64,000 nt of DNA from an uncultured Oscillospiraceae bacterium (GTDB taxonomy: Bacteria; Bacillota; Clostridia; Oscillospirales; Acutalibacteraceae). This document shows, in pieces, positions 32,080 to 39,031 of this stretch (its first letter is position 1; each line of letters opens with the position of its first letter). The notes below the pieces were generated by a model that saw nothing but the letters and a program-made list of their open reading frames with translations, was not told where the DNA came from and made no database searches. The position numbers and the translations under genes were made by a program. The DNA is taken from assembly GCA_900546265.1 (NCBI GenBank), contig URCA01000003.1, forward strand, positions 62,001 through 126,000. The letters run 5' to 3'.

Positions 32080-32108
32080 ATTATAGTGTTTTCTTTCCTG
32101 TTTGTCAA
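32080..32108 (-). promoter_or_regulatory. Promoter of the HMA gene
   Basis: Minus strand TTGACA (32108-32103), 17-nt spacer, TATAAT (32085-32080): a perfect sigma-A consensus promoter. Confidence 0.85.
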
Positions 32109-32190
32109 GTGGTTTACGCACCGTCCGCAGCGTAGAGATTCGGTTTGTATGATGAACTGCCGTAATACAGATGCCCATACTGGTATCTAC

Positions 32191-32214
32191 AAAGGCTAAA
32201 CAGACTTAGCCTTT
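32191..32214 (-). terminator. Hairpin spanning the parR stop codon
   Basis: AAAGGCTAA and TTAGCCTTT are perfect arms; the parR TAA is part of the stem. The T-run is weak. It marks the junction of backbone and cargo. Confidence 0.5.
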
Positions 32215-32589
32215 CCTGAATGCGGCTATTGTATGGGCGATAGCCGTCAGTCCCTCTTCGCCCAATTGTTCCTCTGAATCATCATCGTAAAAATTTTCAA
32301 TCTGCGGGCTGGATGATCGTGCTTTTACCGGCTCCTGTTTTTTCGGAGCCAGTTTTTTCTGCTCTTCTACAATACGGCGGACAATATCTTCGATGGTATG
32401 GATATCCACCGGCGCCGGCTGGGGAATATCCGGTGTTTCAGGACAGTGCAGGTAGTGCTGGACGGCGTTGACGAGAAACTGCGCCTTGCGCCGCCCCTGT
32501 TGGTTGAGGAGATCAGCAACCTGCCGGTGGGACGGATCAGCGGCATTGAACTGGATGGTAAATTTGTTCTGTTCCTTTTTTTCCGCCAT
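32206..32589 (-). CDS. parR: ParR-like centromere-binding protein
   Basis: 127 residues. The N-terminal half has a ribbon-helix-helix-like pattern, KFTIQFNAADPSHRQVADL, then RRKAQFLVNAVQHYL. A long helix (DIVRRIVEEQKKL) and an acidic linker follow. This is the layout of ParR-type adaptors that bind parC DNA and actin-like ParM filaments. It lies 3 bases after the parM stop with its own ribosome binding site, so the two form one operon. Gene symbol given by context. Confidence 0.7.
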   Translation of the reverse strand: MAEKKEQNKFTIQFNAADPSHRQVADLLNQQGRRKAQFLVNAVQHYLHCPETPDIPQPAPVDIHTIEDIVRRIVEEQKKLAPKKQEPVKARSSSPQIENFYDDDSEEQLGEEGLTAIAHTIAAFRKG

Positions 32590-32592
32590 AGG

Positions 32593-33504
32593 CTATCCTC
32601 CAAGTTTGGAAGCCCGGTACAGCAGTTCATATCCCCTGGTGTTTGCTGAAAGCTCATCCACAAAAAGAGCCGGGCCAATTTTGCTGCACGCTTCAATCTG
32701 CTTTCTCAGCAGGATAGACCCGCCGCCCACGAAAACTGTCTTACCGGAGCGCAGGTCGATCATCCGCTCCCGCAGCTTGCCGGCTAGGTCATCGATGAAA
32801 AGCTGCGCCTGTTCCCGGACAATCTGGCAGACTGGCTCGACATACTCCTGCGTACTGTCCATTAGAATAGCGTCAATATCCGATTCATCCAGCAACATAT
32901 CAAAATCCGCGTTGATTTTGGAACGGATTCGGTTGTAAAGGACAATGACGCCGTTTTCCAGCGAATCGCAGACCGAAAGATCTACTTCTCCATGCTTGAT
33001 TTGAAGATAATCCGCCGTAAACCCTCCGATATCCACAATCACCGCCTTGGGCATCTGCCTGAGATTCTGGAAGACAGGCATGACCGCCGCATAAGCCTGT
33101 GGGAAACACTCGGCTTCGGTGATATGTACGGAAAAAGTCTCTTCGTCGAGCTGAAAATCGAGTATACCCCGATCAAGAAAATACTGCTCGAATTTTCGAT
33201 ACAGCGTGCCATAATGGGCAGGCGGCAGTCCGACGCATAACTGAATGCTGACCGTTTTTTCCGACGGCAGCATCCGCCGCAGTTCAAAGCCGATAGCAAA
33301 GAGCGTAAGGATAAAGAAACGCTCATCCGTGGTCTTGTCCCGCATATACGGGATACGCTGATCGGACAGAGTGTAATACTTCCCATTGTAGGATAAAACA
33401 TCCCGGCCGAACGGCGGCCGTGTGTCGCTTTCACACAGGCCGGAAGTAAAGGTTTTGTGGATGGTTTTGATTTGCTTGTTTCCATGGTCGATACTGATTA
33501 ACAT
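32593..33504 (-). CDS. parM: ParM/StbA-like actin-type ATPase
   Basis: 303 residues. The N-terminus LISIDHGNKQIKT is the phosphate-1 motif of actin-like ATPases. VIVDIGGFTADYLQIK near 175 is phosphate-2, and KTVFVGGGSILLRKQIE near 250 is the adenosine motif. These match plasmid and ICE ParM-type segregation proteins. With ParR it would form a type II partition system that stabilises the element when it is circular and replicating. Confidence 0.82.
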   Translation of the reverse strand: MLISIDHGNKQIKTIHKTFTSGLCESDTRPPFGRDVLSYNGKYYTLSDQRIPYMRDKTTDERFFILTLFAIGFELRRMLPSEKTVSIQLCVGLPPAHYGTLYRKFEQYFLDRGILDFQLDEETFSVHITEAECFPQAYAAVMPVFQNLRQMPKAVIVDIGGFTADYLQIKHGEVDLSVCDSLENGVIVLYNRIRSKINADFDMLLDESDIDAILMDSTQEYVEPVCQIVREQAQLFIDDLAGKLRERMIDLRSGKTVFVGGGSILLRKQIEACSKIGPALFVDELSANTRGYELLYRASKLGG

Positions 33505-33570
33505 GGCATTAACTCCTTTGAAATTTGGTTTATACTTATTTAATACGACTTGAATGCGTGTTATTTCAAC

Positions 33571-33603
33571 AAAAAAGAATGGGAGCAGAAATCTTCTGCT
33601 CCC
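33571..33603 (-). terminator. Terminator after the DUF2786 gene
   Basis: GGGAGCAGAA and TTCTGCTCCC arms, followed on the minus strand by ATTCTTTTTTG. It insulates parMR from upstream genes. Confidence 0.85.
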
Positions 33604-33621
33604 ACCAATGCCTTTTGTAAC

Positions 33622-34311
33622 CTATGCGCCCGCATTCAATCTGTGCTTGGGGTCAAACCGTTTGCCATCCGCATATCCGCTGTTAAATGCGCTCATGTGG
33701 AGGTTTTCGCTTTGAGCTGCACGTGCGTTAAACCCACGTTTGCTCCAGTGCGCTGATGCTTCCTGTACCTCTTTGGGCGTCACCAGCACAAGTCCCCATT
33801 CCTGTTGTTTTTCTTCCTGCTGCCTTTTGAAAGCCTTATCTGTACCGCTCACGAAGCCGTACCCATAGCTGTCGCACATTCTCTTGATGTAATCAGCTCG
33901 AAGTCCATACTGCTTGTATTCTTTCTTGATTTTCTTTATCTTCGCCAGAACGCAATCCACAGCATATTTGAAAATTGCAGCGCAAATCTCCACGTCATCC
34001 TCGAATCCAATGAAGCCCATGCGCTGTGTCTGGCTTCCTGGCGAATGCCGCCGATAGCCTTGGCAGCAGTAATTTTCCGCGATAACCCCTGACAGATTTA
34101 CAATCCACGGATCACGCCGCTTGCTGCAGGTGATTTCAAGCTCGACGTCTCTAACTTCCCGCTTGCCCACATCTTTCAGATCACGCTCCGAAAGCTTGTG
34201 TTTTGCCATCAGTTCGCGGGCTTTCAGCAAAGCCGCCTGGGCTTCTGCCTCCACAGGACTTTCAGCCAGCGCCAGCAGCTTCTTGATTTTTGCTTTGTAA
34301 TTCATTTCCAT
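33622..34311 (-). CDS. DUF2786-domain protein
   Basis: 229 residues from ATG 34311, 9 nt after AAAGGAG. The first 40 residues (AKIKKLLALAESPVEAEAQA, LLKARELMAKHKLSE) are the DUF2786 signature found in phage and mobile-element proteins. The rest is basic and helical, containing NSGYADGKRFD near the C-terminus. Function unknown. A damaged piece of this N-terminal coding sequence recurs at 35732-35776. Confidence 0.75.
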   Translation of the reverse strand: MEMNYKAKIKKLLALAESPVEAEAQAALLKARELMAKHKLSERDLKDVGKREVRDVELEITCSKRRDPWIVNLSGVIAENYCCQGYRRHSPGSQTQRMGFIGFEDDVEICAAIFKYAVDCVLAKIKKIKKEYKQYGLRADYIKRMCDSYGYGFVSGTDKAFKRQQEEKQQEWGLVLVTPKEVQEASAHWSKRGFNARAAQSENLHMSAFNSGYADGKRFDPKHRLNAGA

Positions 34312-34358
34312 GGAGCATCTCTCCTTTATCATTCTGTTTATTGTTAAGTCTCAGCGAT

Positions 34359-35099
34359 TCATGCCGCCTTCAATGGCGCCTCATCAGCCGCAGCAAGTTT
34401 GAGCTGCCGGTCTTCCATTGAAAACCGCCGTTCTAAATCCGCAACTGTATATTCCGGCTTAAAGGTCCGGAAGCTTTCCTTATCCCATTCCAGCAGCATC
34501 GCCCAGTATTCGGGATAATCCCGCCGCAGTACGCGCAGGGAGCCCAGGCTTTGCTTGACACAGAACCAGCAGCCGAGCCGCCGAAATTTCTGATACAGGG
34601 GATTTAGCATATCCCGCTTTTTCAGAAAACCTATGCAGTCCTGCTCCGTCATGCCCCATTCAGCTAAGGGAGTACGGCAAAACGGCTCCAGTTTGGCAAT
34701 CCGTTCCGGCTCATCAGCCGCCAGACCGATATACCGGATATGTTCGCCATAGGTTTTATAATGCTTCTGGATTGTCCGTATCTTCAGCCGGCTGTTGCAC
34801 CATGCGCCGCATGTTCGAGGAAATCCATAGATATTACCGACCCACTTGCCTTTCTGATAGGTTCTGTGAAAGACCGTATCAAAATCCAAAACCGACTGGA
34901 CAATGGTAATTTTCCGGTCGATGTAGCGTTCCATCCGGTGAATGTACTCATACATCTCCGGAAATTCGCCCCCGAGCGTCGGTGTCGCCATTACGTGGAT
35001 AAAAACAATGTCATCAATCGGCATACCCTCTTCCACCATGCGGATCAGCATGGCCGACGAGTCCTTGCCGCCAGACCAGCTTACAATATGCTTCACCAT
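34359..35099 (-). CDS. PP-loop enzyme, PAPS-reductase-like (copy 1)
   Basis: 246 residues from ATG 35099; longer starts lack homology. The ATP-pyrophosphatase PP-loop VSWSGGKDSSAML is at about 6-18. Other motifs are GFPRTCGAWCNSRLK, RYIGLAADEPERIAKL, EWGMTEQDC and a CWFC cluster (LGCWFCVKQSLG). The fold is that of PAPS reductases and DndC/IbrA-like proteins. The Cys residues could hold an iron-sulphur cluster or a catalytic thiol. Phage and ICE members have no settled function. A second, diverged copy lies at 35753-36544. Confidence 0.78.
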   Translation of the reverse strand: MVKHIVSWSGGKDSSAMLIRMVEEGMPIDDIVFIHVMATPTLGGEFPEMYEYIHRMERYIDRKITIVQSVLDFDTVFHRTYQKGKWVGNIYGFPRTCGAWCNSRLKIRTIQKHYKTYGEHIRYIGLAADEPERIAKLEPFCRTPLAEWGMTEQDCIGFLKKRDMLNPLYQKFRRLGCWFCVKQSLGSLRVLRRDYPEYWAMLLEWDKESFRTFKPEYTVADLERRFSMEDRQLKLAAADEAPLKAA

Positions 35100-35268
35100 T
35101 CCATCTCCAACAAAGTATTTTGCTGAAAACGGAAAAGTCCATCCTTTCCGGCGTGTACTTTTACACCGCTGGCCGATACCTTTTTCGGCGTTTCGGTGCG
35201 CAATCACCTGACGCCTCGCGGCAACCCTTAAACAAGGGAAGCGGCTCGCATCTTGTAAAAGGATAAAA

Positions 35269-35634
35269 TCACAGCGGGAGCGTAGCGTAGGCCACACGGT
35301 CGATATCCAGAATTTCTACGTTGGATACCGCCCTGTAAGGCCGCTCCCGGTTTTCGTCCTCAAACCAGTCCTTCAGCTTCATCTCCACTTCAAGAGACAG
35401 TTCCTCGTGTTCACCAGCTGTGGCAAAAAAGAATTTCTCGCTCTGCCGGGTGTTTCCGCGCCGCGTTGTGTAGGAATAGCGGACACGGTACAGTGGTATC
35501 GTAATCCGCATATTCAGCATCTGCTTTGGGTGCAGGCGCTTCAGAAAGGCGCGGTATTCTTCTGTGGCCGGCAGAGTGCCGCCGATTGCCACTTCGTCAA
35601 AGGTACAGTAGTCCGCCAATTCATGTATGTGCAT
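35269..35634 (-). CDS. Uncharacterised ICE protein
   Basis: 121 residues from ATG 35634, 6 nt after AAGGAGG. Soluble, mixed composition, with MHIHELADYCTFDEVA at the start and KFFFATAGEHEEL in the middle. No family recognised. It lies between the two PP-loop genes. The 170 bases between it and copy 1 hold nothing I can name. Confidence 0.55.
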   Translation of the reverse strand: MHIHELADYCTFDEVAIGGTLPATEEYRAFLKRLHPKQMLNMRITIPLYRVRYSYTTRRGNTRQSEKFFFATAGEHEELSLEVEMKLKDWFEDENRERPYRAVSNVEILDIDRVAYATLPL

Positions 35635-35731
35635 AACCGACCTCCTTAAAAATGTAAGTTGTTCAGTGCTGCGATGTCCTTAATGTCCTAATTGCCCGCA
35701 TCTTTTAGGCCACGCCTCAACAGCTTGCGTT

Positions 35732-35780
35732 TTGCTATCAGTTCGCGGGCTTTCAGGCAGCGCCAGCAGCTTCTTGCTTA
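35732..35780 (-). repeat. Partial duplicate of the DUF2786 gene start (recombination scar)
   Basis: On the minus strand this reads AAGAAGCTGCTGGCGCTG, then CTGAAAGCCCGCGAACTG and GCAAAACGCAAGC. The same runs occur in the DUF2786 gene near 34200-34285, where about 33 more bases lie between two GCTGAAAG(T/C)CC copies. It supplies the last codons of PP-loop copy 2 (QEAAGAA). Confidence 0.6.
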
Positions 35781-36544
35781 TGCTGTGCCAATTCATCCTT
35801 TAATGCGGAAAAGAAAGTACGCGTGTGAAGTTTGCCGCCCCGTGCTTCCCATTCCTTTTCAAATTCAAACCGCCGCGCCAGTTCTTGGACGGAATAATCA
35901 TTGCGGAATTGCCGCCATGTGGCCTTATCCCATGCTTGAAGCCGTTGCCATAAATTCGGGAAATGCTCATATAGATTTCGCAATCCGTTTAATACTTGCA
36001 GGGGACAGCACCAACAGGAGACACGGTCATACAGCTCATACAAGCCACCCCAATCAAATCCTCTTTTATAGCAGTAAGTAAGACAGTCATGTTCCGTCAT
36101 ACCCCATTCGACAAGCGGATAGCTCTTATCTTTTATCCTATGAATTTCATCGGCAGCAATCCCGATATATTCGATAACCTCGTAATTCTTTTCTAACATT
36201 TTAAGATAAGTGCTTATAGGATGGATTTTTAGCATTCCTGTACACCAGCGATTGTTCGGCCCCGGCCAGCTCATACCGTCGTATTGGTCCAGTACCGGGT
36301 TTTTGCGCTTCGGGTGGTGCTCAAAGAAGTAATACTCGAAATTGTACGGCGCTTTCAGCCAGGTAATCTCCCTGTCGATGTAATCCTCAAGCCGATTTAG
36401 ATGGTCGTACATCTGAGGGAATTCAAGCCCGGTGTCGCAATAGAGAATTAAATCTACAGGTCGGTTTTCCTCTAACAACCGAAGAAGCATAGCCGTTGAG
36501 TCTTTTCCTCCCGAAAGGGAAACGACATGTTTTGGAGCTTTCAT
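35753..36544 (-). CDS. PP-loop enzyme, PAPS-reductase-like (copy 2)
   Basis: 263 residues. PP-loop VVSLSGGKDSTAMLL at about 7-21, LILYCDTGLEFPQMY, NNRWCTGMLKIHPI, EYIGIAADEIHRI, EWGMTEHDC, and a CWCC cluster (VSCWCCPLQV). Same architecture as copy 1 but clearly diverged. The C-terminal tail derives from a fragment of the DUF2786 gene, so the original end may have been lost. It may modify nucleic acid or a small sulphur compound, but no partner gene (DndB/D/E or a cysteine desulphurase) is visible. Confidence 0.78.
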   Translation of the reverse strand: MKAPKHVVSLSGGKDSTAMLLRLLEENRPVDLILYCDTGLEFPQMYDHLNRLEDYIDREITWLKAPYNFEYYFFEHHPKRKNPVLDQYDGMSWPGPNNRWCTGMLKIHPISTYLKMLEKNYEVIEYIGIAADEIHRIKDKSYPLVEWGMTEHDCLTYCYKRGFDWGGLYELYDRVSCWCCPLQVLNGLRNLYEHFPNLWQRLQAWDKATWRQFRNDYSVQELARRFEFEKEWEARGGKLHTRTFFSALKDELAQHKQEAAGAA

Positions 36545-36725
36545 TCTTATTCATCCCCCTGAAATTTTCTTTGCGGCAACAGCCACTTTTATGTTGTTCT
36601 GCGAATGCCAGAGAAAGCGAAAAGTGCGTCATAAAAACGCCTGTTTTTTCTCACTGGAGGCTCCGAGAATAGGAATATTTGCTTTCGTAGATATAGCTAA
36701 GAGCAAAAAAGTCAAGGTGAATGAA

Positions 36726-36762
36726 AAAGAGAACGAAGCCGATCTCTCGACCTCGTTCTCTC
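36726..36762 (-). terminator. Terminator after the Fic gene
   Basis: AGAGAACGA and TCGTTCTCT-type arms, followed on the minus strand by TTTTTC. The remaining 36545-36725 stretch shows no gene. Confidence 0.75.
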
Positions 36763-36784
36763 TGCTTACCGCATAGCGTCTGAA

Positions 36785-37501
36785 TCATTTATCATCCAGA
36801 TACTGATGCGGGCGTTCTTTGTAATCGGATACCTTGTAGTCCCCGATTCTTTCATATTTCCCGCCGGAAGAACCCCCGACAGTTTCCTGTTCGGTTCCTT
36901 CCCCGAGAATAGCGTCATAAAATATCCGTTCCAGATATTCATATTTGGAATAGATTCCCTGTGACGCCCAGACAAGTGCATTTCGCACATACGACGCATG
37001 GACGCGGAACAACTCATGCTCCACCTCAAACCCAAGCGATTTGGCAAGCAGTACGGCAAACACAATCACGCTCCGGGTATTTCCTTCTCTGAAAGGATGC
37101 GTCTGCCAGATCTGTGCGATAATGCGAACCATGCGGAAGACAATCTCCCGGTCATTTTCACCGTTTCGGCGGAGCTTCGCAACTTCCTTCATGGAAGCCG
37201 CCAGTTGCTTCTTGATTTCTTTGGGATAGGCATACCGGACGGTATCACCGCCCAGTACATCTTCCGGTTTAATCATCTGAATCGTTCGAAATTCCCCGGC
37301 CCATTCATAAATCTGGCCGAAAATGGTGCGGTGAATATCTTTCAGGGTTTCTGTGTCGAATTTTTCATACTGCCGGTTATAGATGCCAGCCATCGCTAAA
37401 TTCGTGATGTCCGCCTCTGCTTTTCGCAAAAGATCCGCATCCTTGATGCCGGCAAGGTTTTTCAGCACGTCCGCGTCATCATATAAATAGGGATCTCTCA
37501 C
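36785..37501 (-). CDS. Fic-domain protein (AMPylase-type toxin)
   Basis: 238 residues starting at GTG 37501, which overlaps the upstream stop (GTGA). The Fic core is clear: TLKDIHRTIFGQIYEWAGEF, then the catalytic motif HPFREGNTR (His near 135, complete). The N- and C-termini show no built-in inhibitory helix, so inhibition should come from the upstream gene product. Fic enzymes move AMP or another phosphate group to target proteins such as gyrase. The final 35 residues (GGSSGGKYERIGDYK...) are low-complexity. Confidence 0.87.
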   Translation of the reverse strand: MRDPYLYDDADVLKNLAGIKDADLLRKAEADITNLAMAGIYNRQYEKFDTETLKDIHRTIFGQIYEWAGEFRTIQMIKPEDVLGGDTVRYAYPKEIKKQLAASMKEVAKLRRNGENDREIVFRMVRIIAQIWQTHPFREGNTRSVIVFAVLLAKSLGFEVEHELFRVHASYVRNALVWASQGIYSKYEYLERIFYDAILGEGTEQETVGGSSGGKYERIGDYKVSDYKERPHQYLDDK

Positions 37502-38028
37502 GGCTGAACCCCCGTTCCAAAACCATACCGTCGAAGCGTTGCTTCAAAAACGGAAAGATAAGACGTTTTTCCAGCCTGCCAGTCGGCAAGCCCTTTGGAG
37601 GTCTGAGCGCTGGCCGGGACTCCCTCGATGGCGTTCATCGCGTCGGCAAAGGAAATGCAGCGTCCTTTCTGGTCGGCGGAAAGCATATCCATGCCCGCTC
37701 CCAGCTTCTGTAAGAGCAGCCGGCGATCCAAGCCATGCCCGATTAACCGAGCTGCCTGTTCCAGCTCGCTAAGACGAGAGTTCACTTTTGGGAGCTCCGC
37801 TTCGTACTGTTTACGCAAGCGGAGCTGTTCGGATACCCTGTCCACCTCGTCTTTTTTCAGATATATCCCGGTCATTTTCCCGGAAACCCTGTTTTGCAGA
37901 TAGTAGTAGGTTCTGCCGTTGATATTCTTTTTCGAGATATACCCCTGCGGAAGAACAGACAAGTCTTTTTGCAGTCTTGCCTTTTTCTCCAGCAGCTTTG
38001 TGTACTCGTTCACAATAGCGTTATCCAT
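37498..38028 (-). CDS. Probable Fic antitoxin with VbhA-like C-terminus
   Basis: 176 residues from ATG 38028, 9 nt after AGAGG. Residues 1-90 (KARLQKDLSVLPQGYISKK, then NGRTYYYLQNRVSGKMTGIY) form a DUF6788-like domain found in ICE proteins. The C-terminal 60 residues, FADAMNAIEGVPAS then LADWQAGKTSYLSVFEATL, look like a VbhA-type Fic inhibitor helix (AIEG). The usual Ser/Thr four residues before the Glu is Met here. Direct coupling to fic supports the antitoxin role. Confidence 0.6.
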   Translation of the reverse strand: MDNAIVNEYTKLLEKKARLQKDLSVLPQGYISKKNINGRTYYYLQNRVSGKMTGIYLKKDEVDRVSEQLRLRKQYEAELPKVNSRLSELEQAARLIGHGLDRRLLLQKLGAGMDMLSADQKGRCISFADAMNAIEGVPASAQTSKGLADWQAGKTSYLSVFEATLRRYGFGTGVQP

Positions 38029-38105
38029 CTGTATCATCCTCTTTCTATTTGGCTCCACTCACCGGACAACAAAGGCGTTTTTCCACACCGTATGTTATAT
38101 GTAAT

Positions 38106-38134
38106 AGTATACCACATTTTAACCTGTATATCAA
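38106..38134 (-). promoter_or_regulatory. Promoter of the antitoxin-fic operon
   Basis: Minus strand TTGATA (38134-38129), 17-nt spacer, TATACT (38111-38106). TTTAACCT (38118-38125) and AGGTTAAA (38153-38160) form an inverted repeat around the -35, a likely autoregulatory operator. Confidence 0.7.
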
Positions 38135-38169
38135 CCTATCAATAATACTTGAAGGTTAAATCAATTCCG

Positions 38170-38595
38170 CTATTTTGTGTCCTGGTTGTCTGCTTCAATC
38201 TGGTAGTCAATGTCCGGCATCATAGGCCAGCACGGTTCTCCATCGAGCGCATTGTTCGTAGATGAATATAAGCGGTCGTGACGTTCCATCGGACGTTCTC
38301 CCGGCTCCGTATATTTCCACAGCTTTCCGGATTCGTCCTCAAAAATCATACATCTCCAGCTGTCCATGCCGATAAATCTGATTTTCTTTATCTTACTGGG
38401 TGGCGGAGTCAGTTCAAAGTCAATGGCAACTTCCGGGTGAAGAGGATGTCCGTATTCGATATATCCCCGTGCCTCCCGGCCGATTTCCTCACAATAGGTC
38501 CTGGAATCATAATTGTGGATAGCTGTTACCTGATTAAAAGCAGGTTCCGGATAGCTGCCCGGTGTAATCGGGCGCTGTGTGCTGTAATATCTCAT
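38170..38595 (-). CDS. Uncharacterised ICE protein (DUF6329-like)
   Basis: 141 residues from ATG 38595, 8 nt after GGAGGG. The start MRYYSTQRPITPGSYPEP, then VTAIHNYDSRTYCEEIGREARGYIEY, is a pattern common in clostridial ICE and phage small proteins. The function is unknown. It begins just after the YopX-family gene stop, so the two are probably co-expressed. Confidence 0.6.
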   Translation of the reverse strand: MRYYSTQRPITPGSYPEPAFNQVTAIHNYDSRTYCEEIGREARGYIEYGHPLHPEVAIDFELTPPPSKIKKIRFIGMDSWRCMIFEDESGKLWKYTEPGERPMERHDRLYSSTNNALDGEPCWPMMPDIDYQIEADNQDTK

Positions 38596-38599
38596 CTGT

Positions 38600-39013
38600 T
38601 CATCCCTCCAGTAGTTCCGGACTTTCATAGATATTTCCGATAACCTCTGCACCATCTTTAACAAGCCCCTCAATCAAAAGATATCTTGCACTGACATTGC
38701 CTTTTAGAAAGTTTTTTTGAGAAGCATAGAGGCAACCATTTTTCCACTCAATCACATATAAGTGGCGCTTCAATCTGAGAATATCGCCTTCAAAGACCTT
38801 CGTGCCGTTTTTGTCATCGAACCCTGTGTACTGGCCCACTGTGTCTGTGTAAACCGGCCTCTTCTCAATCGGCTCATAGGTATACATAACGGAAAAATCA
38901 CCCTTTCCCTGAAAAATACCGCCGTACACCCAATTTGCATCGACAGGCCTGCCGTCCATAAAAACCTTTTCCCCTTTTCTGCGGGTCTGTCCCCGAAATA
39001 ATAAGTCTCGCAT
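38600..39013 (-). CDS. YopX-family protein
   Basis: 137 residues. Hallmarks of the phage/ICE YopX family: LLFRGQTRRKGEKVF, WVYGGIF, YTDTVGQYTGFDDKNGTKVF, EGDILRL and VIGNIYESPEL. Function unknown. GAAAGGATGG precedes the ATG by 6 nt. Confidence 0.85.
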   Translation of the reverse strand: MRDLLFRGQTRRKGEKVFMDGRPVDANWVYGGIFQGKGDFSVMYTYEPIEKRPVYTDTVGQYTGFDDKNGTKVFEGDILRLKRHLYVIEWKNGCLYASQKNFLKGNVSARYLLIEGLVKDGAEVIGNIYESPELLEG

Positions 39014-39031
39014 CGTAAACCATCCTTTCTA

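Noticed and set aside
35100..35297. Long N-terminal extension of PP-loop copy 1
   Set aside because: The extension has no homology to the family, and ATG 35099 is placed just before the PP-loop.
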